A stretch of 64,000 bases of DNA from UBA981 sp942490995 (GTDB taxonomy: Bacteria; Pseudomonadota; Gammaproteobacteria; Ga0077536): the NCBI GenBank assembly GCA_942490995.1, contig CALOBG010000067.1:1-64000 (forward strand), written 5' to 3'. Each line of letters opens with the position of its first letter. The first letter of the stretch is position 1. The translations under genes and the position numbers were made by a program. This document shows positions 58,157 to 64,000 of the stretch, piece after piece. The notes beneath the pieces are model-generated. The model saw only the letters and a program-made list of their open reading frames with translations, made no database searches and was not told the origin of the DNA.

Positions 58157-58578
58157 AAAAGTGCGCGAGACGAGAACCGGCGTTTTACGCGAGACGAGGA
58201 CCGGAGTTTATTGTTGTAAATGAGGCTGGCTGCCGAGTGTACAACGCCGCCCACGGGATCCGCACTCGTAAATTTCAAGTCGGCGTGCAGACCGGCGAAA
58301 AGCGTGAGCCGGGAATGCCGTGGGCAAGGCGTGCGCGAGACGAGGACCGGAGTTTACTGGTGTAAATGAGGACCGCAGGCGAACGCACAACGCCGCCCAC
58401 GGTATCCGCACTCGTAAATTTCAAGTCGGCGTGCAGACCGGCGAAAAGCGTAGCGAGGAATGCCGTGGGCAAGGCGTGCGCGAGACGAGGACCGAAGTTT
58501 ACTGGTGTAAATGAGGACCGCAGGCGAGCGCACAACGCCGCCCACGGTATCCGCAGTAGCTTTTCGCCGGTCTGCTAG
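58154..58578 (+). repeat. Locus 3 of the 145-bp palindromic repeat: two units plus a truncated unit
   Basis: A left-truncated unit runs 58154-58285, with full units at 58286-58431 and 58432-58578 (period 146). The outer ends of the two-unit block are complementary: ACCGGCGAAAAGC (from 58291) and GCTTTTCGCCGGT (58559-58571), a sequence different from the 34-kb ends but equally self-complementary. The tips are TTTAT-TGTT-GTAAA in the truncated unit and TTTAC-TGGT-GTAAA in the others. The first full unit has the GTGAGCCGGGA variant, the second GTAGCGAGGA. The locus lies between convergent ispF and the Smr gene and ends in CTAG, which holds the Smr stop codon. Confidence 0.95.
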
Positions 58579-59096
58579 CGGCTGCGGAGAAGGACATACA
58601 TCGCCCCGTGCCCGCCGTCATGCGGCGGTGCCGGGACAAACGCCAGCACCCGCGGATCCTGCCGTAGCCAGTGTCGTACGCGCGGCTTGAGCACGGCTTT
58701 GAAACCCGGCGAACTGAGCCCTTTACCGTGGATGATGCGCACGCACTGCAAGCGCGAGCCACCGGCGTGGGCAAGAAATCTGAGCAGCAGCGCATGGGCC
58801 TGCGGGACGGTTAGTCCGTGCAGGTCGAGTTCGTTTTCGATCGGGTACTGGCCGCGCCGCAGTTTGCGCAGCACGCTGGTCTGCACGCCATTGCGATGAT
58901 ATTCGTCTTCGTCGTGGTCAGCTTCGTAGGCGCCGTAGGTGTCGATTGCCGGCGTCTGTTCCGGCATCGGCGCGCGTCGCCGCGCCGGCGGGCGCCGCGG
59001 CTCGAATTCGACGGTATCGTGGTTGAGGCGCCTGACCTTGCCGATCAGCGCGGCGAACTCCGACCCGCTCGCGTCGGGTTTATCCTTGTCAGCCAC
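58575..59096 (-). CDS. Smr-domain endonuclease-like protein
   Basis: 173 residues. A charged, disordered N terminus leads to an Smr domain at about 85-173 with ELDLHGLTVPQAHALLLRFL and the second motif VRIIHGKGLSSPG. Similar to the SmrA/SmrB (YdaL/YfcN) family; E. coli SmrB cleaves mRNA at collided ribosomes, but this assignment is not certain for the present protein. The TAG stop is formed by the CTAG end of the adjacent repeat, and the gene is 17 bases after the isochorismatase-like gene on the same strand. Confidence 0.9.
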   Translation of the reverse strand: MADKDKPDASGSEFAALIGKVRRLNHDTVEFEPRRPPARRRAPMPEQTPAIDTYGAYEADHDEDEYHRNGVQTSVLRKLRRGQYPIENELDLHGLTVPQAHALLLRFLAHAGGSRLQCVRIIHGKGLSSPGFKAVLKPRVRHWLRQDPRVLAFVPAPPHDGGHGAMYVLLRSR

Positions 59097-59113
59097 CGGC
59101 CGCGAGTCCGAGA

Positions 59114-59653
59114 TCAGTCGATGTCGGCGGCGGTGACAACTTTGGCATAGACGCTGCCGAGCGCGGCCATGAATGCCGCGTGGACCTTGGCCGCCGCGAC
59201 GGTAGTGTCGTCGTGGACCAGGTCGCGGGTTGCGCAGGCGTCACCGACCAGGGTACAGCTGAAGCCGAGATCGAAAGCCGCGCGGGTGCTGGCGTCGATA
59301 CACATATGACTCATCGCGCCGCAGATCACGAGCTCCTCGATACCCGCGTTGCGCAACCTGGTTTCGAGATCGGTGTCCCGAAACGCATTCGGAAAATGTT
59401 TTTGGGTCAGCGATTCACCATCGGCCGGCGCCACGGCGGGATTGATTTCGGCACCCTCGGTACCGGGCAGGAAAAAACCGGCCTCGGGCCGTGCGGCGAG
59501 GTGCTGGACATGAAAAACCGGCCGGCCCGCGCCGCGAAAGCGCTCGAGTACCGCCGCCGCCTGAGTGGCGGCTTGTTGCATGCCGACCAGCTCCATGGCG
59601 CCGCCGTCGAAATAGTCGTTCTGGATATCGATGAGTAGTAAGCCACGAGTCAT
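59114..59653 (-). CDS. Isochorismatase-family cysteine hydrolase
   Basis: 179 residues. The catalytic triad Asp9 (LLIDIQNDYF), Lys85 (LTQKHFPNAF) and Cys118 (MSHMCIDAST) is complete. The family includes isochorismatases, nicotinamidases and other amidohydrolases; a cysteine hydrolase of unknown substrate is the safest name. Preceded by GGAGAT as a ribosome-binding site on this strand. Probably co-transcribed with the Smr gene. Confidence 0.92.
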   Translation of the reverse strand: MTRGLLLIDIQNDYFDGGAMELVGMQQAATQAAAVLERFRGAGRPVFHVQHLAARPEAGFFLPGTEGAEINPAVAPADGESLTQKHFPNAFRDTDLETRLRNAGIEELVICGAMSHMCIDASTRAAFDLGFSCTLVGDACATRDLVHDDTTVAAAKVHAAFMAALGSVYAKVVTAADID

Positions 59654-59667
59654 GATGATCTCCTTGA

Positions 59668-59958
59668 GCAGGCTGTTGAAAAACTACTGCGGAGCCCGTG
59701 CGCGGCGTTGCGCACTCGCCTGCGGTCCTCATTTATACACATAAACTCCGGTCCTCGGCTCGCGCGCGCCTTGCGCCCGGGCTTCCTCGCTACGTTTTTC
59801 TTTCAGCCTGCTAGCAGGCAGAAAGAAAAACTACTGCGGAGCCCGTGCGCGGCGTTGCGCACTTGCCTGCGGTCCTCATTTATACACATAAACTCCGGTC
59901 CTCGTCGCGCGCGCGCCTTGCGCCCGGGCTTCCCGGCTCACGTTTTTCTTTCAGCCTG
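59668..59958 (-). repeat. Locus 4 of the 145-bp palindromic repeat: two units
   Basis: Units at 59668-59812 and 59813-59958, inverted relative to the 34-kb array and joined at TGCTAGCA. Second unit arms: GAAAGAAAAAC and GTTTTTCTTTC (59941-59951), an AAG insertion present on both arms compared with the 34-kb ends. Tip: TTTAT-ACAC-ATAAA. The main stem reads AGCCCGTGCGC with GCGCCCGGGCT, differing from the 34-kb stem on both strands. First unit has the CTCGCTACG variant, second CCGGCTCACG. The right end contains the purL stop codon. Confidence 0.95.
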
Positions 59959-62900
59959 TCCACTCGCGGGCATTGTTGAACAGCGCCATCCACGGACTTT
60001 CCGCGCGCCGCCAGGACGGCGGCCGCCATGACAGCCGGTTGGACTGAAATACCCGTTCCGGATGCGGCATCATGATGGTCACCCGCCCATCCTCGCTGGT
60101 CAGCCCGGTAATGCCGTACGGCGAGCCGTTGGGATTGGCCGGGTAGGTGGTGGCCGGCGCGCCGTAATTATTGATATAGCGGACGGAGGAAATCGCCGAC
60201 TCCGGCCCCGCGCTGAATTCAGCCCGCCCTTCGCCGTGCGCGACCGCAACCGGCGCGCGCATGCCGGCCAGGCCGGCAAGCAGGATCGACGGCGAGGGCA
60301 TAATCTCGACCAGGCTCAGGCGCGCCTCGAACTGTTCCGAGCGGTTGCGCTCGAAACGCGGCCAGGCCTGCGCGCCCGGGATCAGATCCTTGAGATCGGC
60401 GAGCATCTGGCAGCCGTTGCACACGCCCAGCGTGAATGTATTCGGGCGCGCAAAAAATGTTTCGAACGTATCGCGCGCTTGTGCGTTGAAGCGGATCGCA
60501 GCGGCCCAGCCGCGCCCCGCGCCGAGCACGTCACCGTAGGAAAACCCGCCGCACACCGCGAGGCCGGCCATGGCGCTCAGGTCTTCGTCGCCGGCAAGCA
60601 CATCGGTCATGTGGACGTCGATTGCCTCGAACCCGGCGGCGCTGAACGCGGCGGCCATTTCGAGGTGACCGTTGACGCCCTGTTCGCGCAGGATCGCGAC
60701 CCGCGGTCGAACGGGTCCTGTGACGCGGCGCTGCAATCGTGACAGCGCCTGATCTGGAACGACGATAGTCAGGCCGGGGTCGTTGTCGTCGAGGACCGTT
60801 GCCAGTTCCTCGTCGGCGGTGACAGGGTTGTCGCGCAGGCGTTGCATGGCATGGGTGGTGGCGCTGTATGCGCGCAGCAGGGCGCTGAGTTCGGCCTGGT
60901 AAACGGTGGTCCCGTGGTGTGCGATGGACAGGCGACGGTCGTCTCGAGGGCGCGCCACGGCATGGGTAAACGGCGCCAGAGCGGTACTCGCGGCGAGAAA
61001 AGTCATGACCGCCTCGACGTCGGTGTCGCGAACCTGGATCACTGCGCCGACCTCTTCGGCAAACAGGATCGCGAGCGCTTCGCCGCCGAGTGGCGTGATG
61101 TCGATATCCAGGCCGCAGCGGCCGGCAAAGGCCATTTCGGCTAGGGTCACGAACAGACCACCGTCAGAGCGATCGTGGTAGGCCAGCAGGTAACCGCTTT
61201 CGTTCAACAACTGGATGGCTCGAAAAAAATCCGTCAGCAGGGCCGGCTCCTCGCAATCGGCCGGCTCGCCGCCCGGCGTCTGCCAGGCCTGTGCCAGCAC
61301 CGAGCCGCCGAGTCGATGGCGGCCGCGGCCGAGGTCGATTACCAGCAGCGTGGTGTCGGTGGCAACGTTGAGCTGCGGTGTGAGACTGGCATCGATATCG
61401 ATGACCGGCGCAAACGCGCTGATCACCACCGACACCGGCGCGACGGTCTGCCACGCTGCGCCGTCGCTGTGCCAGGCCGACTGCATCGACATCGAATCCT
61501 TGCCGACCGGAATGTAGATGCCGAGCGCCGGGCAGAACTTCATGCCCAGTGCTTCGACCATGTCGTACAGGCGCGCGTCCTCGCCCGGGTGGCCGCCAGG
61601 ACACATCCAGTTCGCCGACAGTACGACATCGCTCAACTGTTTGATGCGCGCCGCGGCCAGGTTGGTCAGCGCTTCGGCAACCGCCAGGCGCGCCGAAGCC
61701 GGACCGTCGATCAGCGCGACCGGGGTACGTTCCCCGATCGCCATGGCCTCGCCGACGATGTCGTCGAATGCGCCGGCCGTGACCGCGCAGTCGGCGACCG
61801 GCACCTGCCAGGGCCCGACCATCTGGTCGCGCACCACCAGTCCACCCACGGTGCGATCGCCGATCGTGATCAAAAAGCGTTTATCGCCGACCCCCGGGAA
61901 ACGCAATACGCGGTCGACGGCCGCGGCGACATCGACGCCGCCGGTGAACGCGGCGGGCTGCGCGGTGACAGTTTCGACCTGTTTACTCAGGCGCGGCGGT
62001 TTGCCAAACACGACGTCCATGGGAATATCGATCGGGCGTTCGCCGAGCAGCGCGTCCTCGACGATCAGGCGTTGCTCGCTGGTCGCCATTCCGACGTCGG
62101 CCCACGGGCAGCGTTCGCGGGTGCAGATCGCGGCGAAGCGCTTGAGGTCGTCGGGCGCGATAGCGAGCACATAGCGCTCCTGCGCTTCGTTGCACCAGAT
62201 CTCGAGCGGGGTGAGGCCGGATTCGGCGCTGGGAATGGCGCGCAGATCGATGACTCCGCCGCGACCGGCGTCGTGCAGCAGTTCGGGGATGGCATTCGAG
62301 AGCCCACCGGCGCCGACATCGTGGATCATGGCGATCGGGTTGGCCGCGCCGGCCGCCGAGCAGGCATCGATGACCTGCTGGCAGCGCCGTTCCATTTCCG
62401 GGTTGTCGCGCTGTACCGAAGCAAAATCGAGTTCCGCGCCGATCGTGCCGGAATCGACTGACGAGGCCGCGCCGCCGCCCAGCCCGATCAGCATCGCCGG
62501 GCCGCCGAGCACGATCACGCGTGCGCCGGGTTCGATGCCGAGCTTGTCGACATGGCCGGGGCGCAGGTTGCCGATACCGCCGGCAAGCATGATCGGTTTG
62601 TCGTAACCGCGTAGCAGGCCATCGGCGGCGAGGTGTTCAAAGCTGCGGAAGTAGCCGGCCACGGCCGGGCGACCAAATTCGTTGTTATAGGCGGCGCCGC
62701 CGAGCGGTGCCTCGAGCATGATCGACAGGGCGCTGGCGAGGCGCGGATTGAGCGGCCGCTCGACCTCCCACGGCGCCGGGTGGTCGGGCAGGCGCAGGTG
62801 CGATACAGCGAAACCGGTCAATCCGGCCTTGGGTTTCCCACCGCGCCCGGTCGCGCCTTCGTCGCGGATCTCGCCGCCGGCGCCGGTCGCCGCGCCGGGA

Positions 62901-63814
62901 TAGGGCGAAATACCGGTCGGATGATTATGGGTCTCGACCTTGATGACGATGTGGATCGGTTCGATACGCGTTTCGTAGCGACGGCTGTCGGCATCGAGCA
63001 TTAAGCGCGCGCCAGGATAGCCGCGCGTGACCGCGGCATTATCGGCATATGCCGACAGTACGCTGTTCGGATTGAGGTTGTGGGTGTTGCGGATCATGGC
63101 GAACAACGAGTGCTCGCGCCGGATGCCATCGATGGTCCAGTCGGCATTAAAAATTTTATGCCGGCAGTGTTCGGAATTAGCCTGCGCAAACATCATCAGT
63201 TCGACGTCGCTGGGATCACGACCGAGTTCGGCGTAGCGCTGCACCAGGTATTCGATTTCGTCGTCGGCGAGGGCCAGGCCGAGGCTGGTGTTAGCGGCCG
63301 CCAGCGCCGCGCGTCCGTCGCCGCCCAGGGTGACGCGGGTGAGCACGGTCGGTGCCGCCTGCTGGTAAAGCCCGCCGATGTCGGCGCGCTCGAACAGCAC
63401 GGTTTCCGTCATGCGATCGTGGACGCGCTCGGCGATATCATCGAGGCGTGGTGGCGCTATGCCGGTGCAGGTCCAGGCTACCAGGCGCTCGACACGCAAC
63501 AGCCCGGTGAGACCGCAGTTGGCGCAGATATCACCGGCCTTGCTCGACCATGGTGAAATCGTGCCGCGCCGTGGGGCCACCAGAAAGGACTCGGATTGCG
63601 CCTCATCGGGTGCGATCCAGCGCTCGGCGCGCAGCAGGGTCTGCAGTCGTTCGCGCATCTCGGCGTCCGGTTGCTGAGCAGTCTCGAACCACGCGGCGTA
63701 GAGATATTCCGGAACGATGGCAGCGCCGTCGTCCACCCCTACGTCGAGGCCGGTAAGATGTTGACGGACGCGGAATTCGGAAAGGGCCCGGCGGCCGTGG
63801 AGCAGCATCAACAT
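59951..63814 (-). CDS. purL: Phosphoribosylformylglycinamidine synthase
   Basis: 1,287 residues, full-length single-chain gammaproteobacterial type. N-terminal domain ends with RRGTISPWSSKA; FGAM-synthase core has MMFAQANSEHCRHKIFNADW (two contiguous motifs), VETHNHPTGISPYPGA, GGKPKAGL, YNNEFGRPAV, DVGAGGLSNA, and GKDSMSMQ; the C-terminal glutaminase has nucleophile Cys in GVCNGCQML and the pair in MPHPERVFQ. Fourth step of purine synthesis. The last codons are GAG TGG ACA GGC TGA, with the stop inside the adjacent repeat end. Confidence 0.98.
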   Translation of the reverse strand: MLMLLHGRRALSEFRVRQHLTGLDVGVDDGAAIVPEYLYAAWFETAQQPDAEMRERLQTLLRAERWIAPDEAQSESFLVAPRRGTISPWSSKAGDICANCGLTGLLRVERLVAWTCTGIAPPRLDDIAERVHDRMTETVLFERADIGGLYQQAAPTVLTRVTLGGDGRAALAAANTSLGLALADDEIEYLVQRYAELGRDPSDVELMMFAQANSEHCRHKIFNADWTIDGIRREHSLFAMIRNTHNLNPNSVLSAYADNAAVTRGYPGARLMLDADSRRYETRIEPIHIVIKVETHNHPTGISPYPGAATGAGGEIRDEGATGRGGKPKAGLTGFAVSHLRLPDHPAPWEVERPLNPRLASALSIMLEAPLGGAAYNNEFGRPAVAGYFRSFEHLAADGLLRGYDKPIMLAGGIGNLRPGHVDKLGIEPGARVIVLGGPAMLIGLGGGAASSVDSGTIGAELDFASVQRDNPEMERRCQQVIDACSAAGAANPIAMIHDVGAGGLSNAIPELLHDAGRGGVIDLRAIPSAESGLTPLEIWCNEAQERYVLAIAPDDLKRFAAICTRERCPWADVGMATSEQRLIVEDALLGERPIDIPMDVVFGKPPRLSKQVETVTAQPAAFTGGVDVAAAVDRVLRFPGVGDKRFLITIGDRTVGGLVVRDQMVGPWQVPVADCAVTAGAFDDIVGEAMAIGERTPVALIDGPASARLAVAEALTNLAAARIKQLSDVVLSANWMCPGGHPGEDARLYDMVEALGMKFCPALGIYIPVGKDSMSMQSAWHSDGAAWQTVAPVSVVISAFAPVIDIDASLTPQLNVATDTTLLVIDLGRGRHRLGGSVLAQAWQTPGGEPADCEEPALLTDFFRAIQLLNESGYLLAYHDRSDGGLFVTLAEMAFAGRCGLDIDITPLGGEALAILFAEEVGAVIQVRDTDVEAVMTFLAASTALAPFTHAVARPRDDRRLSIAHHGTTVYQAELSALLRAYSATTHAMQRLRDNPVTADEELATVLDDNDPGLTIVVPDQALSRLQRRVTGPVRPRVAILREQGVNGHLEMAAAFSAAGFEAIDVHMTDVLAGDEDLSAMAGLAVCGGFSYGDVLGAGRGWAAAIRFNAQARDTFETFFARPNTFTLGVCNGCQMLADLKDLIPGAQAWPRFERNRSEQFEARLSLVEIMPSPSILLAGLAGMRAPVAVAHGEGRAEFSAGPESAISSVRYINNYGAPATTYPANPNGSPYGITGLTSEDGRVTIMMPHPERVFQSNRLSWRPPSWRRAESPWMALFNNAREWTG

Positions 63815-63949
63815 CGACTTAAGAGGCCTTGTAGAGGTTTGCGCCGCGCACGGTCGGCGCCGGTATTGTCGTGAACTTAACAGGGCGATGCAAAACTACC
63901 GTGCCGGTGGTGGGCGGTGATACCCGCTGCCAGGTGTTTGAGCACCCTG

Positions 63950-64000
63950 TCAGGGGATGACATCCACCTTGACCCAGACGTCGTAGCTGTTGCGTCCGGA
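63950..64000 (-). CDS. 3' end of an unidentified gene
   Basis: The last 16 codons before a TGA on this strand read SGRNSYDVWVKVDVIP. The gene runs toward purL from beyond the window. Too short to identify; the frame is chosen only because it is open to the edge and ends in a plausible place 136 bases before purL. Confidence 0.3.
   Translation of the reverse strand, partial: SGRNSYDVWVKVDVIP

Overview
The window reads as a high-GC chromosomal segment of a gammaproteobacterium outside the Enterobacterales. The basis is gene order: smpB / ratAB / bamE / fur / recN / nadK / hrcA-grpE-dnaK-dnaJ-dapB / carAB-greA-rlmE-ftsH-glmM / leuB-asd-fimV-truA-trpFBA-accD-folC-dedD-cvpA-purF-metZ / pyrG-kdsA-eno-ftsB-ispDF / purL, an arrangement of the Pseudomonas/Chromatiales kind. 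No genus can be assigned from the sequence alone. Nearly all of it is housekeeping.

Layout. 1-2.5 kb: two broken sensor-protein genes on opposite strands in visibly more AT-rich DNA that ends abruptly near 2.5 kb. 2.6-9.4 kb: smpB, a sodium:neurotransmitter-type symporter, ratAB, an unusually long bamE, fur, recN, nadK. 9.5-15.5 kb: heat-shock operon and dapB. Two consensus sigma-32 promoters precede grpE and dnaK, and a degenerate CIRCE operator lies on the hrcA promoter. 15.7-26.2 kb: a GnnA-like oxidoreductase, carAB, greA, rlmE, ftsH, glmM. 26.2-30.5 kb: lysine and leucine biosynthesis (dapD, dapC, leuB, asd). 30.7-43.7 kb: fimV, truA, tryptophan genes, accD, folC, dedD, cvpA, purF. 43.7-50.6 kb: metZ behind a probable SAM-II riboswitch, then a hydroxyacid dehydrogenase, a peroxiredoxin, an aromatic amino acid decarboxylase, a SIMPL-domain protein and fhs. 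50.9-64 kb: a damaged ClC transporter, pyrG, kdsA, eno, ftsB, ispD, ispF, an Smr protein, an isochorismatase-like hydrolase and purL.

The most unusual feature is a family of about 145-bp imperfect-palindrome repeats: ten complete and three partial copies at four loci (16.7, 34.3, 58.2 and 59.7 kb). Each locus directly follows the 3' end of a gene. Stem sequences differ between loci but change on both arms, so the hairpin is preserved. The repeat ends supply stop codons for three genes and touch the truA start codon. No transposase or RNA gene that would explain them is present. The other regulatory find is the SAM-II-like aptamer before metZ, with two mutually exclusive downstream hairpins.

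Quality caveat: carB and greA carry many reading-frame breaks, and glmM, fimV and clcA also carry breaks, although each otherwise reads as an intact family member. carB, greA and glmM are core genes, so local base-calling indels are more likely than gene death. This should be kept in mind for the broken sensor genes too.
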